A DNA stretch of 39,530 nucleotides from Amniculibacterium aquaticum (GTDB lineage: Bacteria > Bacteroidota > Bacteroidia > Flavobacteriales > Weeksellaceae): assembly GCF_003852705.1 (NCBI RefSeq), contig NZ_REFA01000021.1, positions 1-39,530 on the forward strand. Reading direction: 5' to 3'. A program made the translations under genes and the position numbers. Shown one piece after another: positions 24,703-31,882 of the stretch (position 1 is the first letter of the stretch; each line of letters opens with the position of its first letter). The notes under the pieces are model-generated. The model was not told the DNA's origin and searched no databases. It worked only from the letters and a program-made list of their open reading frames with translations.

Positions 24703-25353
24703 CTAACGATTGGTATCTCCCAACATTGGAACAAACTTGTATGCCCCGAATTCTTCTTTTTCAAACTCAGTTTCAGAAATTTTAGTAAAACGGAATAAGG
24801 TTTGTTCCTCCTCGGGTCCCAACGGGATCACCATTATTCCTCCAATTTTCAATTGTTTCAGCAATTCAGAAGGCAAGATGGATGCTCCACAAGTAACCAC
24901 TATTTTGTCGAATGGAGCCAGATGGGGCAGTCCTGCAAAGCCATCACCAAAACTCTGAAAGTAGGGACTGAGCTTTATTTCGCTCAGTTTATTTTTAGAA
25001 AAATCATACAAATCTTTTTGCCTTTCTATGGTGTAGACCAAAGCACCCATTTGTACCAAAATAGCCGTTTGGTAGCCACAACCTGTGCCTATTTCTAAGA
25101 TTTTTTCTCCCGATTTTACTTTCATCAACTCCGATTGTTCGGCAACGGTGGAGGGATGCGAAATGGTTTGTCCGGCTGCAATAGGAAAGGCTCTGTCTTC
25201 GTAAGCAAAATCTTCAAAAATACTTTCCATAAACAAATGCCTAGGAACGAGGTTGATTGCAGAAAGTACATTTTCGTCAGAAATAAATAAACGATCTCGT
25301 AAATATTCAACAAGAATTTTTCTTTTTCCTTTGTGTACAAATGTATCTTTCAT
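24703..25353 (-). CDS. pcm: Protein-L-isoaspartate O-methyltransferase
   Basis: This 216-residue SAM-dependent methyltransferase starts repair of isoaspartyl residues in aged proteins. It shows the PCMT signatures AFPIAAGQTISHPSTVAEQSELM (55-77), SAM-binding motif I KILEIGTGCGYQTAIL (84-99), and VVTCGASILPSELLKQLKIGGIMVIPLG. Length is typical. It is transcribed from its own promoter (25385-25415), divergent from the Gfo/Idh/MocA gene and convergent with the thioesterase. Confidence 0.93.
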   Translation of the reverse strand: MKDTFVHKGKRKILVEYLRDRLFISDENVLSAINLVPRHLFMESIFEDFAYEDRAFPIAAGQTISHPSTVAEQSELMKVKSGEKILEIGTGCGYQTAILVQMGALVYTIERQKDLYDFSKNKLSEIKLSPYFQSFGDGFAGLPHLAPFDKIVVTCGASILPSELLKQLKIGGIMVIPLGPEEEQTLFRFTKISETEFEKEEFGAYKFVPMLGDTNR

Positions 25354-25384
25354 AAGGGCTAATCGGGTGTTCTATGGATTGCAA

Positions 25385-25415
25385 CAAAACTATTCTTTTT
25401 AAGCTAAAAAAACAA
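25385..25415 (-). promoter_or_regulatory. pcm promoter
   Basis: On the minus strand TTG (plus 25413-25415) is followed after exactly 20 nt by TAGTTTTG (plus 25385-25392), a full TAnnTTTG match. The predicted start is about 25 nt before the ATG at 25353. Confidence 0.65.
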
Positions 25416-25422
25416 GTGCCGA

Positions 25423-25453
25423 TTGGGTTGCTTTTTCAAAATGTTTATCTTTG
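25423..25453 (+). promoter_or_regulatory. Promoter of the Gfo/Idh/MocA gene
   Basis: TTG at 25423-25425 is followed after exactly 20 nt by TATCTTTG at 25446-25453, a full -7 match. Transcription should start about 10 nt before the ATG at 25469. An in-frame TTG at 25451 is part of the -7 box, so it is not the translation start. Confidence 0.65.
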
Positions 25454-25468
25454 GAAAAATTTATTTTT

Positions 25469-26440
25469 ATGTTAAAAGCAGGTCTTGTTGGAGCTGGACA
25501 TTTGGGTAAGATTCACCTAAGACTTCTTCAGCAATCAGAACAATATGAATTGGTTGGTTTCCATGACAAAGATGTGGAAAATGGAAAAAAGCTGGAAGCC
25601 GAATTGGGTTATGCATTTTATGAAAATTTCGAAGATCTTTTGTCGAAAATTGAAGTTTTGGACATTGTAACGCCCACACTTTACCATTACGATTACGCCA
25701 AAGCAGCCATCGAAAATAAAAAACATTTTTTTATAGAAAAGCCCATCACCAAAACCTTGGAAGAGGCAGAGGAAATTCTAAAACTTTGTCGTGAAAATGG
25801 AATTAAAGCTCAGGTAGGACATGTAGAACGATACAATCCTGCATTCATTGCAACCAAAAGCTACATCCAAGATCCCATGTTCATTGAGATCCACCGTTTG
25901 GCAGAATTCAACCCAAGAGGTACGGATGTTTCGGTGGTTTTGGATCTGATGATTCACGATTTGGATATTTTATTAAGTTTGGTAAAATCTAAAGTAAAAG
26001 CCATCCATGCGAGTGGAGTAGCGGTGGTATCCAAAACACCGGATATTTGCAACGCCAGAATCGAATTTGAAAACGGTTGCGTTGCTAACCTTACCACCTC
26101 CAGAATTTCGATGAAAGCCATGAGGAAATCAAGATTTTTCCAAAAAGATGCCTATATTTCTGTAGATTTCTTGGAGAAAAAAGCCGAGGTAATCCGCATG
26201 AAAGAAGCTCCAGAAAACCCTTCGGATTTTGATATGATTATTGAAAATGCTGAAGGCGAGAAAGCTCAAATCCTATTCGAATATCCAAATATAGAGAGCA
26301 ACAATGCCATTTTAGACGAGCTGAATTCATTTGCGTTGGCCATCAAGGAAAACCGCCCTGTTGAAGTTTCTGTTGAAGACGGTACCGAAGCTCTAAAAGT
26401 GGCTTTAGAAATTATGAGGCTCATCAGTAATGTGAATTAA
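25469..26440 (+). CDS. Gfo/Idh/MocA-family NAD(P)-dependent oxidoreductase
   Basis: This 323-residue Rossmann-fold dehydrogenase probably acts on a sugar or sugar-nucleotide. The dinucleotide-binding motif GLVGAGHLGKIHLRLL is at 5-20. The family motif EKPITKTLEEAEEIL follows, and the catalytic-domain segment includes VGHVERYNPAF and VVLDLMIHDLDILLSL with a HD.D-type active-site stretch. Start is set at the ATG at 25469 (MLKAGLVGAGHLG), because the TTG six codons upstream lies inside the promoter's -7 box. Substrate is not identifiable. It is a stand-alone gene with 263 nt of non-coding sequence before etfB. Confidence 0.88.
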   Translation: MLKAGLVGAGHLGKIHLRLLQQSEQYELVGFHDKDVENGKKLEAELGYAFYENFEDLLSKIEVLDIVTPTLYHYDYAKAAIENKKHFFIEKPITKTLEEAEEILKLCRENGIKAQVGHVERYNPAFIATKSYIQDPMFIEIHRLAEFNPRGTDVSVVLDLMIHDLDILLSLVKSKVKAIHASGVAVVSKTPDICNARIEFENGCVANLTTSRISMKAMRKSRFFQKDAYISVDFLEKKAEVIRMKEAPENPSDFDMIIENAEGEKAQILFEYPNIESNNAILDELNSFALAIKENRPVEVSVEDGTEALKVALEIMRLISNVN

Positions 26441-26668
26441 AATCTCAATTATTCATTATTCATTTCAAAGACAAAAGACTCTCTTTTTTGTATGCAGTTT
26501 TGGAATAATTATAAAAATGAAGTTTTTGCAATATTTAACAAAAAACAACAATTAAAAAAATATTTCGATTAAAAAGATATAAGTCTTGTGTAATGTACAA
26601 AGTATTACTTTAAATGCTAAGAATAACAAAACGCAATTTAGTATGCATGCATAATATCTTTTTTTATT

Positions 26669-26676
26669 TATCTTTA
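26669..26676 (+). promoter_or_regulatory. Weak -7 candidate ahead of etfBA
   Basis: TATCTTTA is one mismatch from TAnnTTTG and lies 27 nt before the etfB ATG. No convincing -33 partner was found. The rest of the 26441-26703 gap is A/T-rich and shows no gene; it holds a short inverted repeat, GTAAT/ATTAC, at 26590-26608. Confidence 0.3.
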
Positions 26677-26703
26677 CCAAAATTTTAAAATCAATCATTA
26701 AAA

Positions 26704-27450
26704 ATGAAAATATTAGTTTGTATCAGCAGTGTTCCGGACACTACTTCTAAAATTAATTTTACGGCAGATCAATCTGCTTTTGATAAAAACGGAATTCAAT
26801 GGGTAATCAATCCTTTGGATGAATTTGCTTTGACCAAAGCGGTTAAACTTCAAGAATCACAAGGTGCAACGGTAACCGTGGTTAATGTGGGTACTCCAGA
26901 TACCGAAGCGGTTATCAGAAAAGCGTTGGCCATTGGTGCAAATGATGCCATCAGAATTAACCAAGATCCAAAAGACAGCTATTCTGTAGCAAAAGAAATT
27001 GCACAAGTTGCACAAAATGGAGCGTACGATCTAATCCTTTGTGGTAAAGAGTCCATCGATTATAACGGAGGTTCTGTACCGGGAATGTTGGCTCAGTTAT
27101 TGGACCAATCTTTTGTAAATGCGTGTATCGGTCTTGAAGTGAATGGAAATGAAGCTAAGGCTGTTAGAGAAATAGAAGGCGGAAAAGAAACCGTTGGTGT
27201 AAAATTACCTGCTGTAATTGCCGGACAAAAAGGAATGGTTGAAGAAACAGAATTGATCATCCCAAACATGAGAGGGATTATGTCTGCAAGAACGAAACCT
27301 TTGCAAGTGGTAGAACCTACAATTACGGAAGTAAAAGTAGAAGCTGTAAAATTCGAAAGCGCACCAGCCAGAGCTGCAGTAAAATTGGTTTCTCCAGACA
27401 ATATCGATGAGTTGGTTCGTTTGCTTCACGAAGAAGCCAAAGTAATTTAA
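26704..27450 (+). CDS. etfB: Electron transfer flavoprotein subunit beta
   Basis: This 248-residue soluble protein pairs with EtfA, binds AMP, and takes electrons from acyl-CoA and other flavin dehydrogenases to pass on to ETF:quinone oxidoreductase. Typical ETF-beta blocks are KILVCISSVPDTTSKI at the N-terminus, WVINPLDEFALTKAVKL, LILCGKESIDYNGGSVPGMLAQLL and the C-terminal VSPDNIDELVRLLHEEAKVI. Length is normal (about 250). etfA starts 43 nt downstream, the conserved etfB-etfA order. Confidence 0.95.
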   Translation: MKILVCISSVPDTTSKINFTADQSAFDKNGIQWVINPLDEFALTKAVKLQESQGATVTVVNVGTPDTEAVIRKALAIGANDAIRINQDPKDSYSVAKEIAQVAQNGAYDLILCGKESIDYNGGSVPGMLAQLLDQSFVNACIGLEVNGNEAKAVREIEGGKETVGVKLPAVIAGQKGMVEETELIIPNMRGIMSARTKPLQVVEPTITEVKVEAVKFESAPARAAVKLVSPDNIDELVRLLHEEAKVI

Positions 27451-27493
27451 TCGATTGTTTTAATCATTCATTTTTAACTTTAAAATAAAAAAA

Positions 27494-28441
27494 ATGGCAA
27501 TATTTGTTTACGCTGAAAATATAAACGGAAAATATAAAAAATCTGCTCTAGAAGCAGTTTCTTATGCAAAATCGATCGCAGATTTGGCAGGAGATACGGT
27601 AACGGCAGTAACCATAAACCCAACGGATGCTTCAGATGCTTTGTACCAATACGGTGCTTCTAAAGTCATCAAAATAGAGAACGAAGCGTTGAAGTCTTTT
27701 AGCTCCAAATCCTATGCAGAGGCTCTAAGCCAAGCAACAAACGGAAATATAATAGTACTTCCACACAGCACAATGGCGTCGTCCATCGCTCCTATGTTGT
27801 CCATCCAGAAAAACTATTCGTTAATTACCAATGCGATTGCAACTCCAGAAAGTGTATCTCCATTCCAAGCGAAGAGAAAAGTTTTCTCCGGAAAAGGATT
27901 TATGATGGCAAAAGCCGATGCTTCTGGCGTTGTGGTTACTGTTGCTCAAAATGCTTTTGGAGTGAAAGCCAATGCAGTTAGCGGTTCCGAAGAAAGTCTA
28001 GCAGTTAATGTATCCGGAAACGACATCCAAGTGATCTCTCACGAAGAAGCTTCAGGAAAATTAGATCTTAAAGAAGCTGAAATCGTAGTTTCTGCCGGTA
28101 GAGGAATGAAAGGTCCTGAAAACTGGGGGATGATTGAAGATTTGGCCAATGTATTGGGAGCTGCAACAGCATGTTCAAAACCTGTTTCCGATATCGGATG
28201 GAGATCTCACTCAGAACATGTTGGACAAACCGGTAAGGCAATTTCGCCTAACTTATACATCGCTGTAGGAATTTCTGGTGCCATCCAACATTTGGCAGGT
28301 GTTAATGCCTCTAAAACCATTGTAGTCATCAACAACGATGCTGAAGCTCCATTCTTCAAGTCTGCAGATTACGGAATTGTTGGTGATGCCTTCCAAATTA
28401 TCCCAGCTCTTACTGAAAAAATTAAAGCGTTGAAAGGATAA
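27494..28441 (+). CDS. etfA: Electron transfer flavoprotein subunit alpha
   Basis: This 315-residue FAD-binding partner of EtfB has an N-terminal domain at about 1-180. The FAD domain shows [88 protein letters not shown] and [20 protein letters not shown]. It is co-transcribed with etfB and ends at a strong intrinsic terminator. Confidence 0.95.
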   Translation: MAIFVYAENINGKYKKSALEAVSYAKSIADLAGDTVTAVTINPTDASDALYQYGASKVIKIENEALKSFSSKSYAEALSQATNGNIIVLPHSTMASSIAPMLSIQKNYSLITNAIATPESVSPFQAKRKVFSGKGFMMAKADASGVVVTVAQNAFGVKANAVSGSEESLAVNVSGNDIQVISHEEASGKLDLKEAEIVVSAGRGMKGPENWGMIEDLANVLGAATACSKPVSDIGWRSHSEHVGQTGKAISPNLYIAVGISGAIQHLAGVNASKTIVVINNDAEAPFFKSADYGIVGDAFQIIPALTEKIKALKG

Positions 28442-28462
28442 TATTCGTTTTAAATAAATATT

Positions 28463-28491
28463 AAAGTTCGGATTTTTTCCGAACTTTTTTT
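28463..28491 (+). terminator. Intrinsic terminator after etfBA
   Basis: AAAGTTCGGA (28463-28472) and TCCGAACTTT (28478-28487) form a perfect 10-bp stem with a T5 loop and a T-run to 28491. It separates etfBA from the DUF151 gene. Confidence 0.88.
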
Positions 28492-28546
28492 ATGGTTACT
28501 GTACTGAAAATTACAGGACAGAAGTACAATTTGTTAAAAAATAAAG

Positions 28547-28554
28547 TATATTTG
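28547..28554 (+). promoter_or_regulatory. -7 element for the DUF151 gene (near-leaderless)
   Basis: TATATTTG matches TAnnTTTG exactly and ends 4 nt before the ATG at 28559, so the mRNA would have little or no leader. A TTTG occurs at 28530-28533 but at only a 13-nt spacing. Confidence 0.45.
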
Positions 28555-28558
28555 TTTT

Positions 28559-29155
28559 ATGGATTATAAAAGATTGATAATAAGAGGGATTTCCTATAGC
28601 CAAACCCAATCTGGAGCGTATGCACTGCTGTTGGAACATGAAGAAACCAATGTGAAATTACCCGTAGTGATAGGTAATTTTGAAGCTCAATCAATTTCTT
28701 TAGGATTGGAAAAGGATCTACAACCGCCCAGACCGTTAACTCATGATCTGTTTACAAAATTTATGATCTCGACAGGCTTTGAAGTGGTATCGGTAGTAAT
28801 TTATCAAATAATTGACGGTGTCTTTTTTTCCAATATAAATTTAAGAAACTCAAGTTCTGGAAATGAAATGATTTTAGATGCCAGAACTTCTGATGCTGTA
28901 GCCATGGCAGTTCGTTTTGATGCGCCTATTTTCACCACCCAGCAAGTACTGAACGAAGCCGGAATTCTTTTGGAAATTGAAGAAAAATCTTTAGAAGATG
29001 AAGTTTTTATTTCTGAAAATACCACGAACAATTGGGAAAACATTTCAACATCCGACCTTCAGGTGCTTTTAGAAGATGCCGTAAAAGACGAAGATTACGA
29101 CTTGGCGATGGAACTGCAAGAAGAAATAAAAAGAAGAAACAAGAAAATAGATTAA
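28559..29155 (+). CDS. Bifunctional nuclease family protein (DUF151) with UVR motif
   Basis: This 198-residue protein has the DUF151/bifunctional-nuclease domain at about 1-135, with the characteristic LPVVIGNFEAQSISLGLEKDLQPPRPLTHDLF and LDARTSDAVAMAVRFDAPIF. A C-terminal UvrB/UvrC-like motif follows (DLQVLLEDAVKDEDYDLAMELQEEIKRRN). The DUF151 fold is linked to RNase/DNase activity in plants and archaea; the bacterial role is not settled. It follows the etfBA terminator and has its own -7 box. The nucleoside transporter starts 17 nt after its stop, so the two are probably co-transcribed. Confidence 0.9.
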   Translation: MDYKRLIIRGISYSQTQSGAYALLLEHEETNVKLPVVIGNFEAQSISLGLEKDLQPPRPLTHDLFTKFMISTGFEVVSVVIYQIIDGVFFSNINLRNSSSGNEMILDARTSDAVAMAVRFDAPIFTTQQVLNEAGILLEIEEKSLEDEVFISENTTNNWENISTSDLQVLLEDAVKDEDYDLAMELQEEIKRRNKKID

Positions 29156-29172
29156 GTAAACATATCAATTAG

Positions 29173-30552
29173 ATGAATTTTAAATTAAAACTTACCCTAC
29201 TCAATTTTTTTCAATTTTTTGTTTGGGGTGCTTGGTTAATTACCATAGCCAATTACTGGTTTGGAAATAAACATTGGGATGGGACCAAATTTGGACTGAT
29301 TTTTTCGACCATGGGGTTTGCTTCCATTTTTATGCCTACTCTAACAGGAATTATTGCCGATCGATGGATAAATGCCGAAAAACTTTACGGTGCACTACAA
29401 ATTGCGTATGCTGCCGTCCTCTTTAGTTTGCCACAAGCAGGAGATCCAAATGCTTTTTTTTGGATGATGTTCCTCGCCATGTGTTTCTACATGCCTACCA
29501 TTGCACTCAATAATTCCATATCCTACAACATTTTGAAAAACAGTGGCGGCGATGTTGTCAAAGATTTTCCACCCATCAGAGTTTGGGGAACAGTAGGTTT
29601 TATTGCAGCCATGTGGATCACCAATCTATCGGGCAGCAAATCCAATGAATATCAGTTTTACATTGCCGGGATCTCCGCTTTGTTGTTGGGTATATTCTCT
29701 TTTACATTACCCAAATGTCCACCTCAAAAATTAATTGACAAAAACGCAACCATCATCCAAATTTTAGGGTTGGATGCTTTTAAATTATTTAAAAGCTACA
29801 AGATGGCCTTGTTCTTCTTTTTCTCCATGTTTTTGGGTGCTGCTTTACAATTAACCAATGCGTATGGAGATGTTTTTTTGGATGAATTCAAAAACTTTCC
29901 CAAATATGCAGAATCGTTTGTGGTGAGATACTCTACCATCATCATGTCGATATCTCAAATTTCCGAGACTTTATTCATCTTGGCCATTCCTTTTTTCTTG
30001 AAAAAATACGGGATCAAAACGGTGATGCTCATTTCCATGTTGGCTTGGGTATTAAGATTTGGTTTGTTTGCCTATGGTGCTCCAACAGGTTTCGGATTGG
30101 TACACATCATCCTTTCCTGCATCGTTTACGGTATGGCATTTGACTTTTTCAATATTTCCGGATCTTTGTTTGTAGAGACCCAAACCGATTCCAAAATTCG
30201 TTCTTCAGCTCAAGGTTTATTCATGATGATGACCAACGGTTTTGGAGCTGTTTTAGGGAGTTTGACCTCAGGTTGGTTAATCGATAAATTCTTCACCCAT
30301 TCTTATACCAACGCAACAGAATTGGCAAATCATTTAGAAACCTCGGTGGACAATGCTGCTTTTCTTTCGTTCTTAGGAAATCAAAAAATCGATATTTCGG
30401 CAGATCACATTTTGTCTCAAGCCGTTATGCTTAGAGATTGGCACAGCATCTGGCTTTCTTTTGCACTCTATGCATTGATTATTGCCGTGTTGTTTGCCGT
30501 ATTTTTTAAACACAAACACAATCCTACAGAAGTAGAATCTGTTAGCCATTAA
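29173..30552 (+). CDS. Nucleoside:H+ symporter-family MFS transporter
   Basis: This 459-residue inner-membrane protein has about 12 hydrophobic segments and resembles the NupG/XapB-type nucleoside permeases. Recognisable stretches are LLNFFQFFVWGAWLITIANYWF near the N-terminus, GIIADRWINAEKL (loop 2-3), RVWGTVGFIAAMWITNL and FDFFNISGSLFVETQTDSKIRSSAQGLFMMMTNGFGAVLGSL. It would import nucleosides with protons. It sits 17 nt behind the DUF151 gene and ends at a bidirectional terminator. Substrate preference is inferred from the family. Confidence 0.88.
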   Translation: MNFKLKLTLLNFFQFFVWGAWLITIANYWFGNKHWDGTKFGLIFSTMGFASIFMPTLTGIIADRWINAEKLYGALQIAYAAVLFSLPQAGDPNAFFWMMFLAMCFYMPTIALNNSISYNILKNSGGDVVKDFPPIRVWGTVGFIAAMWITNLSGSKSNEYQFYIAGISALLLGIFSFTLPKCPPQKLIDKNATIIQILGLDAFKLFKSYKMALFFFFSMFLGAALQLTNAYGDVFLDEFKNFPKYAESFVVRYSTIIMSISQISETLFILAIPFFLKKYGIKTVMLISMLAWVLRFGLFAYGAPTGFGLVHIILSCIVYGMAFDFFNISGSLFVETQTDSKIRSSAQGLFMMMTNGFGAVLGSLTSGWLIDKFFTHSYTNATELANHLETSVDNAAFLSFLGNQKIDISADHILSQAVMLRDWHSIWLSFALYALIIAVLFAVFFKHKHNPTEVESVSH

Positions 30553-30556
30553 AAAT

Positions 30557-30585
30557 AAAAACCGCTGAAAAGCGGTTTTTTTATT
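30557..30585. terminator. Bidirectional intrinsic terminator
   Basis: AACCGCT and AGCGGTT with extended A/T pairing form a stem around a GAAA tetraloop (30567-30570), flanked by A-rich and T-rich runs. It serves the + transporter gene and the converging - glycosyltransferase gene, whose stop codon lies at 30581-30583 in the T-run. Confidence 0.88.
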
Positions 30586-31882
30586 GCAATAAATTCAGTT
30601 GTTCAACGAGTAATTTTGCAGTGTTTTTTCTTGAAAATTCATCAATGTGTTCAGGTGGATTTTGATTGAAATTCATCTTCCAATTTTCAAATTCTTTTAA
30701 AATAAAAGACTTTAAAATTTCAGATTCTACCTGGTATTCGAAATGTTTTCCAGATTGGGTCCTGCTTAATATTTTTTCTACATCGGCATTTTTGGGGCCA
30801 AAGGATAGTATGCTTTTTCCGGTAGCCAAATACTCAAATAATTTCCCTGGAATAATTCCTTTAGAATTGTCATTTGGGAAATTTGTGATGAGCAAAACAT
30901 CCGATCGACTCATTTCTTTTAAAGATTCTTGATGACTGAGGTAGCCACAATCGTTCAATACCGAGCTTAGATCTGTCTCTTGAATATTTCTGAAAATCTT
31001 ATCATCTAACCTGCCTACAAATTTTAGTTGAAAATGTTTTTTGAACTCGATATTTTCAGATAAAATTTCGTTCAAAACCTTCCAAAGGATTTCAGGATTT
31101 CTTAGTTGCTCCAAAACTCCGATGTAACTCAGGGTGAATTTTTCATTTTTTTCAGAAGATTGGCCGGTAGCAACTTCCACATCAAATCCGTTGGTGATGC
31201 AAACCGCATGAGCTCCTTTTTTCCTGAAATTTTCGGCATCGGTGTAGCTGGTAGCCAAGGTAAGATCGGCATTTTGGAAAACCAATTTTTCCAAATCGCG
31301 GTGTTTTCTATCCGAATTTTTAGTTAATTTTAAATGTTTGTAGTACGAAATCTCAGTCCAAGGATCACGAAAATCGGCGATCCATTTTAACTTGGGAAAA
31401 TATTTTTTCAGACCCAAACCAATCAAATGCACCGAATGGGGAGGACCTGTGGTTACCACGGCATCAAAATGATTTTCTGTAAGATATTTTTTAAGATACT
31501 TGGTAGAAGGTTTCACCCAAAAAACTCGAGCATCGGGAATAAAAAAATTTCCTCGAACCCAGATGGAAAGTTTGGACTTCCAACTTTGGTTTTTAGCAAC
31601 ATCAAATTGTCCGGCTTTAAATTTTTTATTGCTTTTGTTCAGTTTTTCAGCCCATTGATACGGTTCCCAAATTTTTTGTTTTATGAGGTTCAGACCCTTT
31701 GGTACTTCGGCATTCAGACTTTCGTCCAACAAAGGATAACTGGGATTTTCAGGGATGAAAACCGTAGGTTGCCATCCGTTTTCAGGCAGATATTTTACAA
31801 ACTTCAGCCATCGCTGTACGCCTGGACCTCCTGCTGGAGGCCAATAATAAGTGATAACGAGGATTTTTTTATTCTCAACCAT
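30581..31882 (-). CDS. Glycosyltransferase, GT4-like (GT-B fold)
   Basis: This 433-residue cytosolic or membrane-associated glycosyltransferase probably builds surface polysaccharide. The N-terminal Rossmann half begins KILVITYYWPPAGGPGVQRWLKFVKYLPENGW, the hallmark of this Bacteroidota group, and continues with DAVVTTGPPHSVHLIGLGLKK and WIADFRDPWTE. The C-terminal donor-binding half contains FTLSYIGVLEQLRNP, FVGRLDD, and IIPGKLFEYLATGKSILSFGPK with the nucleotide-sugar-contacting Glu. Its ATG overlaps the stop of the upstream YfhO-type gene by one base (TAATG), so translation is coupled and the two are likely to work in one pathway. Acceptor and donor sugars are unknown. Confidence 0.88.
   Translation of the reverse strand: MVENKKILVITYYWPPAGGPGVQRWLKFVKYLPENGWQPTVFIPENPSYPLLDESLNAEVPKGLNLIKQKIWEPYQWAEKLNKSNKKFKAGQFDVAKNQSWKSKLSIWVRGNFFIPDARVFWVKPSTKYLKKYLTENHFDAVVTTGPPHSVHLIGLGLKKYFPKLKWIADFRDPWTEISYYKHLKLTKNSDRKHRDLEKLVFQNADLTLATSYTDAENFRKKGAHAVCITNGFDVEVATGQSSEKNEKFTLSYIGVLEQLRNPEILWKVLNEILSENIEFKKHFQLKFVGRLDDKIFRNIQETDLSSVLNDCGYLSHQESLKEMSRSDVLLITNFPNDNSKGIIPGKLFEYLATGKSILSFGPKNADVEKILSRTQSGKHFEYQVESEILKSFILKEFENWKMNFNQNPPEHIDEFSRKNTAKLLVEQLNLLQ

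Noticed and set aside
26590-26608. Inverted repeat GTAAT...ATTAC upstream of etfB as a regulator site
   Set aside because: Only five bases pair and the centre is asymmetric, which is expected by chance in such A/T-rich sequence.
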